DNA of 64,000 bases. It comes from an uncultured Eubacteriales bacterium. GTDB taxonomy: Bacteria > Bacillota > Clostridia > Peptostreptococcales > Anaerovoracaceae. The position numbers and the translations under genes are program-made. Below are positions 52,724 through 61,498 of this stretch, one piece after another. Location: assembly GCA_902774265.1 (NCBI GenBank), contig CACYHR010000009.1, positions 1-64,000 of the forward strand, given 5' to 3'. Under the pieces are notes generated by a model. That model was not told the origin of the DNA. It saw only the letters and a list, made by a program, of their open reading frames with translations, and searched no databases. Numbering within the stretch: position 1 is the first letter of the stretch; every line of letters begins with the position of its first letter.

Positions 52724-53119
52724 TTACTGTTCCTGTCCGTCTTCTTCATCCATGTCTCTTATATCCAGAGTCTCAAGAATGGAATCGATATGCCTGCCGT
52801 AATCCATTGATGAATCCAGTTTGAAGATGAGTTCAGGCGTATATCTGAGCTTTATATCCTTCGCTACCTTTGATCTGAGCGCCCCCTTTGCCCTCTCAAA
52901 ACCTTCCAGCACCTGGGCATAAACCTCCTGCCTGTCCTCATCCGACAGACATACAGGCGAAACATATACGGTAGCATAACTGCCGTCTCTGGTTACATCG
53001 ACACCTGTGATGCTTATTATTCTCGATGTAAGTCTTGGATCCTTGGCCCCGTTGATGAGAAATGAGCTTATGCTCTTTTTGATTTCTTCACCGAGCCTGC
53101 CCTGTCTGTGTTTAGCCAT
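52724..53119 (-). CDS. rbfA: ribosome-binding factor A
   Basis: 131 aa KH-type 30S maturation factor. MAKHRQGRLGEEIKKSI, then DPRLTSRIISITGVDVTRDGSYATVYVS, and YTPELIFKLDSSMDYGRHID are the family hallmarks; the acidic tail is short. GAGGGT precedes the ATG. It lies between infB and nrnA. Confidence 0.94.
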   Translation of the reverse strand: MAKHRQGRLGEEIKKSISSFLINGAKDPRLTSRIISITGVDVTRDGSYATVYVSPVCLSDEDRQEVYAQVLEGFERAKGALRSKVAKDIKLRYTPELIFKLDSSMDYGRHIDSILETLDIRDMDEEDGQEQ

Positions 53120-53140
53120 AATAACCCTCTGTAAATCAGT

Positions 53141-56056
53141 TTAACGTTTGATCTCGACCATGTTGAAGCACTCGATCACATCATCAGGCTTGATGTCATT
53201 GTATTTCTCGATACCGAGACCGCACTCGTAACCCTGTGCGACCTCTCTGACATCATCCTTGAATCTTCTGAGCGATGAAATAACTCCCTCATGGATAACG
53301 ATACCGTCTCTTACGAGTCTGATCTGTGCATTTCTCTTGACTATGCCCTCTGTGATATAACATCCGGCAACGATACCGAGGTTCGGAACCTTGAATGTAT
53401 CTCTTACCTCTGCCTTTCCGAGTACTTCCTCCTTGAATTCCGGATCAAGCATACCCTTCATGGCATCCTGTATCTCGTCGATTATATCGTAGATGACTCT
53501 GTAAAGTCTGATCTCGACATCCGCAGCAGCTGCCTGGTTAGTAACTGCTGTAGTAGGTCTTACATTGAAGCCTATGATGATGGCATTGGATGTTTCCGCC
53601 AGCATTACATCGGATTCATTGATTGTACCTACGCCGGAGTGTATAACATTGATCTTGACTTCCGGTGTTTCGAGTTTTTCGAGCGATGAAATGATCGCTC
53701 CGACAGATCCCTGTACATCGGCCTTGACGATAAGGTTGAGTTCCTTCGCCTCGCCTTCCTGTATCTGTGAGAAGAGCTTGTCAAGAGTCATGCTGGCATT
53801 CTTTGCCAGTACTTCCTCTCTCATCTTTTCTTTACGGTTGTTTGCTATCTCTCTTGCCGTCTTATCATCTCTTACAGCGTTGAAAACGTCACCGGCAGCA
53901 GGGACATCCGACAGACCCAGAATCTCAACTGCGGTAGCAGGTCCGGCCTTGCGGATCGGCTTGCCCTTATAATCTGTCATTACTCTGATCTTGCCTGATG
54001 TGGTTCCGGCTACGACGCTCTGTCCTGTCTTCAGAGTTCCGTTGTTTACGAGCAGTGTAGCGACAGGGCCCTTGGCCTTGTCGAGTCTTGCCTCGATGAC
54101 TGTACCCATGGCCAGTCTGTCAGGATTGGCTCTGAGTTCAAGCACTTCCGCCTGCAGGAGTATCATTTCGAGCAGGTCTGTGATGCCTTCGCCCTTCTTT
54201 GCCGAAACAGGTACGGATATAACATCGCCGCCCCAGTCCTCGACAAGAATGCCGTGCTCGGTGAGTTCCTGTTTTACTCTGTCAGGATTAGCGCCCGCCT
54301 TATCCATCTTGTTTATCGCAACGATGATAGGAACGCCGGCTGCCTTTGCGTGACTTATCGATTCGATAGTCTGCGGCATTACGCCGTCGTCAGCAGCTAC
54401 GACCAGCACAGCGATATCCGTTACCTGCGCACCTCTCGCACGCATAGTGGTAAACGCTTCGTGTCCCGGTGTATCGAGGAATACGATCTTCTTTCCGTTG
54501 ATCTCGACCTCGGATGCACCGATGTGCTGTGTGATTCCGCCGGACTCGCCTGCAGTAACATTAGTGTTTCTGATAGCATCCAGCAGTGATGTCTTACCAT
54601 GGTCTACGTGACCCATAACAGTGATGATAGGAGGACGAGGTTTTAGTTCGCTCTCGGCATCCTCATGTGTATCAATGCCCGGCTCCTCAGCCTCCGCAGT
54701 TTCCTCTGTGACAATTATCTGCAGTCCGAGATCCTCTGCAAGCATCTCCACCGCATCCTTGTCGAGAGACTGATTGATAGTAGCCATAACACCCATCTGC
54801 ATCATGGACATGATGATCTTGCTGACGCTGATCTCAGCCTGTTCGCTGAGTCCGGCAACAGTGATAGGTACCGTAACAGCGATAGTGCCTTCCGGCAGCA
54901 TTTCCTCAACTGTAGGTTCCTCGACCTGCTTTGTCTTGTATTTCTTCTTATGACGTTCCTGCTTTTCGAGAGCTCTCTCATCATAAATATTGTTATTGTT
55001 GTTGCGGCGTCCGCCAGGACCGTCTTCTCTTCTGTCGAATCTGGACTGTCTGTCCTTATCCTTATTATCAAAGAATTTCTTGCTCTTGCCCTTGCCCTTC
55101 GCAGGTGCAGCAGCTGCAGACGGTGCAGGCTGACCGCCCTGGGACCTTCTCTGATTCTGCCCCCTGTCGTCAGACCTTCCGGCAGATCTTCCGTCTCTGC
55201 GGTTGTCTCTGCGTTCATCTCTGCCTTTGCCCTGCTTTTTATCCCTTGATTCGCTCTGAGCCTTGGCTCTTCTCTCCTGCTGGCGCTTTTTGAGTTCCTC
55301 AGCCTTTTTCTTTTCGGTAGCGGCGTCAGAAATCTTCTTGAACCTCATAGGCTTATTAGGAGCATTGACATATTCCTCTTCTTCCTTTTCAGGTTCAGCC
55401 TTTGATTCAGACTTTGTATCAGCCGTTGCGTCAGCTTTTGTTTCGGTCTTTCCGCTCTTTGCCGCAGGTTTTTCAGATTCTGCAGCAGTCTTTTCTTCCT
55501 TTGCGGCAGTTTTTTCTTTTTTATCCGCATCGGAAGCTGCAGCTTCTGCTTTTACGGCAGCAGCTTTATCCTTTTTCCCGGCTTTTTCAGCCTTTTCCTT
55601 CTTTTCGGATTTCTCAGCTTTTTCTTCCGGCTTGACTGTCCCGGCAGCTGTCTTCGCCTCTGCCTTTACATCGCATTTTGTATCAGCCTTTGTTTCAGGC
55701 GCTTCATCTGCAGGCGCAGCAGCTTTTTCTTCCGGCTTTGATGGAGCATCAGGCTCAGCTTCTTCTTTGTCGTCTGCCTTCTTTGGAATGACCGGCTTTC
55801 CGACAGGTGGTTTAGCCTTGGCTTTGTCCTTAGGCATAACCGGTACTGCCTTGATCTTAGGCTTATTTCCGCCTGATTTTCCGCTGCCGGCATCGCCCCT
55901 GAGCATGCTGATCGATCTCACCAGTCTTTCTGCAGCGACATCATCTACGCTCGAACCCGCATCGTTGATCTCTATGCTCATCTTTGCAGCATAATCCATG
56001 AGTTCCTGTAATGTTATGTCAAGCTCTTTTGTCAGTTCACTAACTTTCTTTGACAT
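53141..56056 (-). CDS. infB: translation initiation factor IF-2
   Basis: 971 aa. Residues 1-55 are the IF2 N-terminal domain ([20 protein letters not shown]). Residues 60-340 are a long low-complexity, Lys/Ala/Glu-rich then Arg/Asp-rich segment. A second N domain (about 385-440) precedes the GTPase ([14 protein letters not shown] near 478, [16 protein letters not shown]) and domains II-IV to the C-terminus. I chose the ATG at 56056, which has AGGAGG 7 bases upstream. Domain content is normal; the charged region is longer than in many Firmicutes. Confidence 0.96.
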   Translation of the reverse strand: MSKKVSELTKELDITLQELMDYAAKMSIEINDAGSSVDDVAAERLVRSISMLRGDAGSGKSGGNKPKIKAVPVMPKDKAKAKPPVGKPVIPKKADDKEEAEPDAPSKPEEKAAAPADEAPETKADTKCDVKAEAKTAAGTVKPEEKAEKSEKKEKAEKAGKKDKAAAVKAEAAASDADKKEKTAAKEEKTAAESEKPAAKSGKTETKADATADTKSESKAEPEKEEEEYVNAPNKPMRFKKISDAATEKKKAEELKKRQQERRAKAQSESRDKKQGKGRDERRDNRRDGRSAGRSDDRGQNQRRSQGGQPAPSAAAAPAKGKGKSKKFFDNKDKDRQSRFDRREDGPGGRRNNNNNIYDERALEKQERHKKKYKTKQVEEPTVEEMLPEGTIAVTVPITVAGLSEQAEISVSKIIMSMMQMGVMATINQSLDKDAVEMLAEDLGLQIIVTEETAEAEEPGIDTHEDAESELKPRPPIITVMGHVDHGKTSLLDAIRNTNVTAGESGGITQHIGASEVEINGKKIVFLDTPGHEAFTTMRARGAQVTDIAVLVVAADDGVMPQTIESISHAKAAGVPIIVAINKMDKAGANPDRVKQELTEHGILVEDWGGDVISVPVSAKKGEGITDLLEMILLQAEVLELRANPDRLAMGTVIEARLDKAKGPVATLLVNNGTLKTGQSVVAGTTSGKIRVMTDYKGKPIRKAGPATAVEILGLSDVPAAGDVFNAVRDDKTAREIANNRKEKMREEVLAKNASMTLDKLFSQIQEGEAKELNLIVKADVQGSVGAIISSLEKLETPEVKINVIHSGVGTINESDVMLAETSNAIIIGFNVRPTTAVTNQAAAADVEIRLYRVIYDIIDEIQDAMKGMLDPEFKEEVLGKAEVRDTFKVPNLGIVAGCYITEGIVKRNAQIRLVRDGIVIHEGVISSLRRFKDDVREVAQGYECGLGIEKYNDIKPDDVIECFNMVEIKR

Positions 56057-56067
56057 CCATATCCTCC

Positions 56068-56340
56068 TTAGTTGGAATTGAGAGCTTCTTCCGCTACTCT
56101 CATGATCTTTTCTGTATCGACCGCCGACCTCAGTATCCTGTTGAAAGCCTTGCCTTTTATCGCTTTCTCCAGGCAGCTGCGGTCCCTGCACAGATAGAAG
56201 CCTCGTCCGTCATTTCTCTGATCTCTGTCGGCGATTATTTCACCGTCTCTGAGTGTAAATCTCATCAGTGTATCCTGAGGCAGTGACTGTCTGCATCCAA
56301 TACATCTGCGCATCGGTCTTTCTGTCAGTTTTCTTCTCAA
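56068..56340 (-). CDS. rnpM: RNase P modulator RnpM (YlxR, DUF448)
   Basis: 90 aa. The YlxR hallmark RPMRRCIGCRQSLPQDTLMRF starts near residue 8, with GRGFYLCRDRSCLEKAIK in the second half. The family binds RNase P RNA in Bacillus subtilis. The start appears to be TTG at 56340, immediately after nusA and with GAGG upstream; an internal ATG would remove the conserved N-terminus. The L7Ae-type gene ylxQ, usually between ylxR and infB, is absent. Confidence 0.88.
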   Translation of the reverse strand: MRRKLTERPMRRCIGCRQSLPQDTLMRFTLRDGEIIADRDQRNDGRGFYLCRDRSCLEKAIKGKAFNRILRSAVDTEKIMRVAEEALNSN

Positions 56341-56342
56341 TT

Positions 56343-57584
56343 TCAGGCCTCTTCTGCGGTTTCCGGTGTTTCACCGGCTGCTTCTGCGGAAATATCCGCG
56401 CTTTCATCTGAAGCATTCTCAACGGCCGGAGCATCTGCTGCAGCCTCTGAAATCTCTGCATCTGCACTGACCGAGGTATCTGATGTTGCTGCTGTTTCGG
56501 ATGCTGCAGCCTCATCCTCCGAATCCTCGTATTCGTCAAAAGCAAATCCCATTTCCTTAAGCTGATCATTGCTCTTGATATCTATCTTCCATCCGGATAC
56601 CCTTGCTGCAAGCCTGACATTCTGGCCCTCTCTGCCTATTGCGAGTGAGAGCTGCTGTTCAGGTACCACTGCAGTTGCGGATTTATCCTCTTCGTTTATA
56701 TAAACGCCTTCTACGATGGCCGGTCTGAGAACATTGCTGATAAGTACTGCAGGATCCTCATCCCATACGATGATATCTATCTTTTCACCGAAGAGTTCAT
56801 CAGCTATATTCTGTACTCTTGTACCTCTGTTTCCTACGCAGGCTCCGACCGGATCGACATTCTCATCGTGAGAATAAACTGCGATCTTGGTTCTCGATCC
56901 TGCCTCTCTGGCAATACCCTTTACCTCGACGGTTCCGTCTGCGATTTCAGGGATCTCCAGCTCGAACAGACCTCTGACCAGTCCCGGATGTGATCTTGAG
57001 AGCAGGACCTGCGGACCTTTGTTCTCTTTTTTGACATCCATTACATAGACCTTGATCCTGTCGCCCGGTTTGAAGGATTCCGATCTTACCTGCTCTGAAG
57101 TAGGTACGCGTCCCTCCGTCCTTCCGAGAGAAATAAGCATCGTGCCGTTATTGATTCTCTCAACCTTGCCTGTAACGATCTGGCCTTTCTTTTCAATAAA
57201 TTCATTATATGAATTGTTTCTTTCAGCCTCTCTGTTCTTCTGTACAAATACCTGTTTTGCTCCCTGTGCAGCGATTCTGTTGAAATCCTTCGGATCGATC
57301 TGATATTCAACTATATCGCCGACCTCATAGCCTTCATATATCTCTTTCGCTTCCTCGAGCGAGATCTGAGTGAGATCATCCTCGACTTCCTCGACGACCT
57401 CCATCTCCATCATTACGGAGACCTCACCGATCTCCATATCGACCTCAACCCTTACATTGGATGCGCCGTAATTCTTCTTGTATGCATTCTCAATCGAATC
57501 CTTGATAGCGCCGATTATCTCCTCCTGTGAGAGATTCTTCTCTTTCTTGAGATCCGCGAACGCATCCAGAAAATCCTTATTCAT
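56343..57584 (-). CDS. nusA: transcription termination/antitermination protein NusA
   Basis: 413 aa. N-terminal RNA-polymerase-binding domain (1-130), S1 domain (134-200, GQIVTGKVERINNGTML), two KH domains (205-345, ending ARVSGWKIDIKS), then an Ala/Glu/Asp-rich disordered tail of about 65 residues. Second gene of the rimP-nusA-rnpM-infB operon. A standard Firmicute NusA apart from the acidic tail. Confidence 0.95.
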   Translation of the reverse strand: MNKDFLDAFADLKKEKNLSQEEIIGAIKDSIENAYKKNYGASNVRVEVDMEIGEVSVMMEMEVVEEVEDDLTQISLEEAKEIYEGYEVGDIVEYQIDPKDFNRIAAQGAKQVFVQKNREAERNNSYNEFIEKKGQIVTGKVERINNGTMLISLGRTEGRVPTSEQVRSESFKPGDRIKVYVMDVKKENKGPQVLLSRSHPGLVRGLFELEIPEIADGTVEVKGIAREAGSRTKIAVYSHDENVDPVGACVGNRGTRVQNIADELFGEKIDIIVWDEDPAVLISNVLRPAIVEGVYINEEDKSATAVVPEQQLSLAIGREGQNVRLAARVSGWKIDIKSNDQLKEMGFAFDEYEDSEDEAAASETAATSDTSVSADAEISEAAADAPAVENASDESADISAEAAGETPETAEEA

Positions 57585-57594
57585 CTTTTCCTCC

Positions 57595-58071
57595 TTAGAA
57601 AACTACTGCTAAATTTATCTTGGATATTTTGTCCTCGGGAATCTCCAGTCTGCCGGCCGCTGTGTCTACAGATACGACACCATCAGCCTTTCCTGCCAGG
57701 ATTCCCTCAAAATACTTGCTCCCGTTTATCTGTCCGTAAGTCTTTATCTCGACTTCTCTGCCTGCGAATCTGGTAAAATCAGATTCGTGTATGAGTTCTC
57801 TGTCGAGTCCCGGAGAACTGACCTCGAGATTATATGCCCTGTCTATCAGATCGGTCTCATCCAGTCTGTCACTGAGATATCTAGTAGTCTCTTCGCATTC
57901 GTCTATACTGACATATTCAGTCTCAGCATCGGCAGGCTTGTCAAGGATCACTCTCAGCACCCAGCCTGATCCTTCTTTTTTATAAGTTACCCTGTACAGC
58001 TCGAGACCGTGCTGCTCAAGATATTCAGACAGCAGTTCACCGACGCCCGCAGCGATATCCGCTTTTGCCAT
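57595..58071 (-). CDS. rimP: ribosome maturation factor RimP
   Basis: 158 aa. Two-domain RimP fold with YRVTYKKEGSGWVLRVILDK and a central NLEVSSPGLDRELI motif. It assists 30S assembly. GGAGGAG lies just before the ATG at 58071. First gene of the nusA-infB operon, with its own promoter and a hairpin in the leader. Confidence 0.93.
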   Translation of the reverse strand: MAKADIAAGVGELLSEYLEQHGLELYRVTYKKEGSGWVLRVILDKPADAETEYVSIDECEETTRYLSDRLDETDLIDRAYNLEVSSPGLDRELIHESDFTRFAGREVEIKTYGQINGSKYFEGILAGKADGVVSVDTAAGRLEIPEDKISKINLAVVF

Positions 58072-58105
58072 TTCTCCTCCGTACAAAAAAATTCTCTACA
58101 TAAGT

Positions 58106-58131
58106 GAAAGAGTGGGGTGACCCACTCTTTC
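58106..58131 (-). promoter_or_regulatory. leader hairpin upstream of rimP
   Basis: A perfect 11-bp stem GAAAGAGTGGG/CCCACTCTTTC with a 4-nt loop, starting about 15 bases after the predicted transcription start. A T7 run follows 15-20 bases later, just before the ribosome binding site. It could be an attenuator for the operon or the terminator of the upstream PBP gene. Confidence 0.6.
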
Positions 58132-58152
58132 GCAGTTACAACTTACCAATAA

Positions 58153-58181
58153 TTTATACCATTAAAGTATTGCGATTGCAA
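58153..58181 (-). promoter_or_regulatory. promoter of the rimP-nusA-infB operon
   Basis: On the minus strand TTGCAA, a 17-base spacer and TATAAA, located just after the PBP stop codon and about 80 bases before the rimP ATG. Confidence 0.65.
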
Positions 58182-58193
58182 GGATTTTTTATA

Positions 58194-60875
58194 TCAGTCC
58201 TTCTTATCTCCGGACTTATCCGATTTGCTGTCGGATTTTTTGCCGCCCTTCTTCTTTTTTTCCTTTTCGACTTTTATCTCCGGAGGAGCAGTACCATCCG
58301 TGAAATATTCGCCGTTTCTGATAGTGATGTTCCAAGGCATGGATCTGTAATATCCTTCCCTTGCCCTGTCCATCCTGCCGACTATACGGCTCCACATCGA
58401 AGATGCCGCTTCGGAGCCGGCTGTCATCTGGACATTATCATCTGTACCGATCCACAGAGAAGCAGAATACGAAGGTGTGAATCCGTCGAACCAGATATCA
58501 TATCTGTCATCGGTAGTACCTGTTTTACCTCCTACCCTTACTCCGTAGATCTGAGCCGGATAAGCAATACCATTTGAAACGACACTCTGCAGAACATTCG
58601 TCATGATCCAGGCAACGCCTTCATCCATGACTCTCTTTTCTTTACTCTTGCCCTTGAGTATAACGTTTCCTTCGCTGTCCTCTACTTTGGTGTAACAGAT
58701 AGGTGTATTTCGTACTCCTCCGTTAGGGAATGCAGCATATGCACACGACATTTCGAGCGGAGTGACGCCCTCCGACATAGCACCGAGGCCGAGTGCAGCG
58801 TAGTTCAGGTCATTAACCGGCTCGTCACTGTCGTCAATCGCAGTTGTGATACCGAAATCCTTGAGCATGTCCATCGAATACTGCACGCCTACCTGTACAA
58901 GGATCTTTACAGCGCAGGTGTTTATGGACTTCTGAAGAGCAGTCCTGAATGTATTGTAGCCTGAATAACTGCGGGTGACATTTTGCGGCCATACCTGACC
59001 GTCGACTGTCATTCTTTCATCGATTACCTTTGATGCTACCGTCAGATAGTCGCCCCATCCGCTGGCTCCCTGGCTGTCATATCCCTTGTTTATGAACGGA
59101 AATCTCATGCCGTTCTTCTGGCATTCATAGCTTTTCTGCAGTGCTGCAGAATAAACGCTGAGCGGTTTGATCGAGGATCCGGGCTGTCTCGGATTTGTCG
59201 CTCTGTTAAACAGCATCTGTCCCTTGGCGCTTCTTGTCCCGGCCATTGCCTTTATCTTTCCTGTGCCGATCTCGGTGACAACCATTGCCGCCTCAACACT
59301 TGAGCCCTCTTTGACCGCAGACGGGAATCCCTCTTTCTTTTTGAATTCTTCTGTAATGACTTTCTGAGCCTGCCGGTCCATAGTCGAATAAATGTTAAGA
59401 CCCTTTGTATATACGATGTTGGCAGCTGTCTCTTCGCTTATATCGTATTTTTTCATCAGATCCTTTGTAACGGTCAGAATAAGGTAGTCCTTGAACGCGG
59501 ACTGAGTCTTGTTTCCCGTCGAACCTGGATCGATGAAATCCTCTATTGGCTTCTTCGCTTTTTTTGCCTGCTTTGCAGTAATGTAACCCTGTTCCTCCAT
59601 AAGGTCGAGTACAAGATATCTTCTTTCCTGCGAAGCATCATTGGCGTAGACACCTTTTTTGACTTTTTTGGTATTTTCGCCCTTCTCGCTCACTAGCAGA
59701 GCATATGATCCCGGAGCCTGAGGCAGGGCTGCAAGCGCAGCGCTTTCTTTAAGATTCAGTTCATCAACATCTTTTGAAAAATAGACTTTGGCGGCCGTAT
59801 CCACGCCATAACAGCCGTAGCCGAGATAAATAGTATTGAGATATGCCGTAAGTATCTCTTTCTTGCTCAGTACCTGCTCTATCTCATACGCATAATACAT
59901 TTCTATGATCTTACGCTTGACAGACCTGATGCTCTTTTCATCAGGCAGGAATATATTCCTGGCGAGCTGCTGCGTTATAGTACTGGTACCGCTGATTCTT
60001 TCACCCTTGAATGATTCCACGATTGCACCGAATATCCTCCTGAAATTGAATCCCTTATGTGTCCAGAACGTCTTGTCTTCAATCGCGATAAAAGCATTCT
60101 TAAGATTGTCCGGGAGCTGTTCATATGTTGTGATCTCACGATTCTCTGCATAGTATATCTCATCAACCAGCTTACCCTTATCATCGTAGATATGTGTACT
60201 TACATCCAGCATTTCATATATCCTGTCAGGATGAATAACAGGCGCTTCGCTTATTGTCTTCGCAATATATGCGGAAATACCTATGCCGCCGAATATCACG
60301 ACGATTATGAGCAGTCTGAATAAGCCCCTCAGACAGCCGACTCTCTTTTTAGGAGCGGCGGGATCCGCTGATTTTTTCTTCTTTTTGCCGGCAGCCATCT
60401 TGTTCACAGGCACCGCTTTGGAGGATGCTGTTTTTTGATCTGCTTCGGCCGGTTTCTTCGCCGGCGGCGCAGGCTTTTGCTGTGATCCGGCCGGTCTCTT
60501 TGCTGACGGCGCAGGTTTCTGCTGTGACCCGGCCGGTCTCTTCGCTGACGGCGCAGGTTTCTGCTGTGCTTCGGCAGACCTTTTCGGTGCAGAAGCAGGC
60601 TTTTTCAGAGGCTGTGACTTTGCAGAACCGGCCGTTTTGCTGTCAATGAGCTGCTGCAATTCAGCAGAGTCGATTTCAGACCATGTAAAAGTACCAGCAT
60701 GCTGATGCTGGCTGCCTGCTTTTCCGTTAACGATAAATTCCATGCCGTTATCTGAAACCGTCTTGTTTCCCAGCGCGGCATCCTCGTTTCTGGTATCGGC
60801 CGTTATTATCCTTGGAAGCGCATCACGCGATGCAGGATCTTTAGAATTATTGCTCTTGTCCGACAAATCTGTCAC
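58194..60875 (-). CDS. class A penicillin-binding protein (transglycosylase-transpeptidase)
   Basis: 893 aa bifunctional peptidoglycan synthase. A long cytoplasmic N-terminus (1-180, with a Pro/Ala/Lys/Gln repeat) precedes one membrane helix (about 184-206). The GT51 glycosyltransferase follows (AIEDKTFWTHKGFN, GTSTITQQLARNIF, KILTAYLNTIYLG-like), then the transpeptidase with PGSSIKPL (catalytic Ser), SINTCAVK and GGKTGTT. The C-terminus is a Lys/Ser/Asp-rich tail. PduL is encoded 8 bases upstream. PBP1a-like; the exact orthologue name is not certain. Confidence 0.93.
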   Translation of the reverse strand: MTDLSDKSNNSKDPASRDALPRIITADTRNEDAALGNKTVSDNGMEFIVNGKAGSQHQHAGTFTWSEIDSAELQQLIDSKTAGSAKSQPLKKPASAPKRSAEAQQKPAPSAKRPAGSQQKPAPSAKRPAGSQQKPAPPAKKPAEADQKTASSKAVPVNKMAAGKKKKKSADPAAPKKRVGCLRGLFRLLIIVVIFGGIGISAYIAKTISEAPVIHPDRIYEMLDVSTHIYDDKGKLVDEIYYAENREITTYEQLPDNLKNAFIAIEDKTFWTHKGFNFRRIFGAIVESFKGERISGTSTITQQLARNIFLPDEKSIRSVKRKIIEMYYAYEIEQVLSKKEILTAYLNTIYLGYGCYGVDTAAKVYFSKDVDELNLKESAALAALPQAPGSYALLVSEKGENTKKVKKGVYANDASQERRYLVLDLMEEQGYITAKQAKKAKKPIEDFIDPGSTGNKTQSAFKDYLILTVTKDLMKKYDISEETAANIVYTKGLNIYSTMDRQAQKVITEEFKKKEGFPSAVKEGSSVEAAMVVTEIGTGKIKAMAGTRSAKGQMLFNRATNPRQPGSSIKPLSVYSAALQKSYECQKNGMRFPFINKGYDSQGASGWGDYLTVASKVIDERMTVDGQVWPQNVTRSYSGYNTFRTALQKSINTCAVKILVQVGVQYSMDMLKDFGITTAIDDSDEPVNDLNYAALGLGAMSEGVTPLEMSCAYAAFPNGGVRNTPICYTKVEDSEGNVILKGKSKEKRVMDEGVAWIMTNVLQSVVSNGIAYPAQIYGVRVGGKTGTTDDRYDIWFDGFTPSYSASLWIGTDDNVQMTAGSEAASSMWSRIVGRMDRAREGYYRSMPWNITIRNGEYFTDGTAPPEIKVEKEKKKKGGKKSDSKSDKSGDKKD
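60442..60567. repeat. three 42-bp in-frame repeats in the PBP gene
   Basis: Two near-identical 42-bp units (60484-60525, 60526-60567) and a diverged one (60442-60483). Each encodes 14 residues of the QQKPAPSAKRPAGS type in the cytoplasmic tail. The number of units may vary between strains. Confidence 0.85.
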
Positions 60876-60883
60876 CCTTTTAT

Positions 60884-61459
60884 TTATTCATAGATTGCGG
60901 CCACGGTAGTTCCCGTCATGCCCGCGGCATTCCCTTCATCAGTATCGATGTGCATGATAGTATCGGAATCCTCGGGATTAGTTCTGACGATAACGTCATC
61001 GAATATAAGTGAACGTTCTTCAGTCTCTATCCTGACCTTTACGACGTCATCTCTTTTTACTCCCCATTCCGCTGCGGTCTTCTCGCATATATGTATGTGC
61101 CTTTTTGCTATAATTGCACCTTCTTCCGCCTCATGCTCACCGCAGTCTCCGATGATCTTTATAGGTGCACTGCCGGAGGTATCCCCCGATATCCTTACCG
61201 GCGCCTCTACTCCCAGCTTGCGGGCATCAGTCATCGAAAGTTCCACCTGAAGAGGTCTGTATGGTCCAAGTATAGCTACCTTTTTCATTTGTCCTCTCGG
61301 TCCCTCGAGTACTACCCTTCTCGAATCGACAAAAGCACCGCCGCCTGTAAGATCCTTGACCGAAGTCATTTCAGCATCTTCGCCGAAAAGTTTTTTGTAC
61401 ACATCCTGCGGCAGATGCACATGTCTTGCCGAAATCTCCACGCTGAGTTTCTTTTCCAT
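60884..61459 (-). CDS. pduL: PduL-type phosphate acyltransferase
   Basis: 191 aa, a phosphotransacylase unrelated to Pta that moves an acyl group between CoA and phosphate (propionyl-CoA in the type enzyme, acetyl-CoA in many anaerobes). Metal-binding histidine motifs SARHVHL (near residue 11), KRHIHI (near 124) and HIDTDEGNAAG (near 170) are intact. No N-terminal extension for microcompartment targeting is present, and no shell-protein genes are nearby, so it is probably a free housekeeping enzyme. It lies 8 bases before the PBP gene. Confidence 0.9.
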   Translation of the reverse strand: MEKKLSVEISARHVHLPQDVYKKLFGEDAEMTSVKDLTGGGAFVDSRRVVLEGPRGQMKKVAILGPYRPLQVELSMTDARKLGVEAPVRISGDTSGSAPIKIIGDCGEHEAEEGAIIAKRHIHICEKTAAEWGVKRDDVVKVRIETEERSLIFDDVIVRTNPEDSDTIMHIDTDEGNAAGMTGTTVAAIYE

Positions 61460-61498
61460 TTAATTCAACTTCCTTTCATGAAACAATAAACACTTTAT

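Noticed and set aside
60884..61459. PduL as part of a bacterial microcompartment
   Set aside because: No targeting extension and no shell-protein or signature-enzyme genes nearby.
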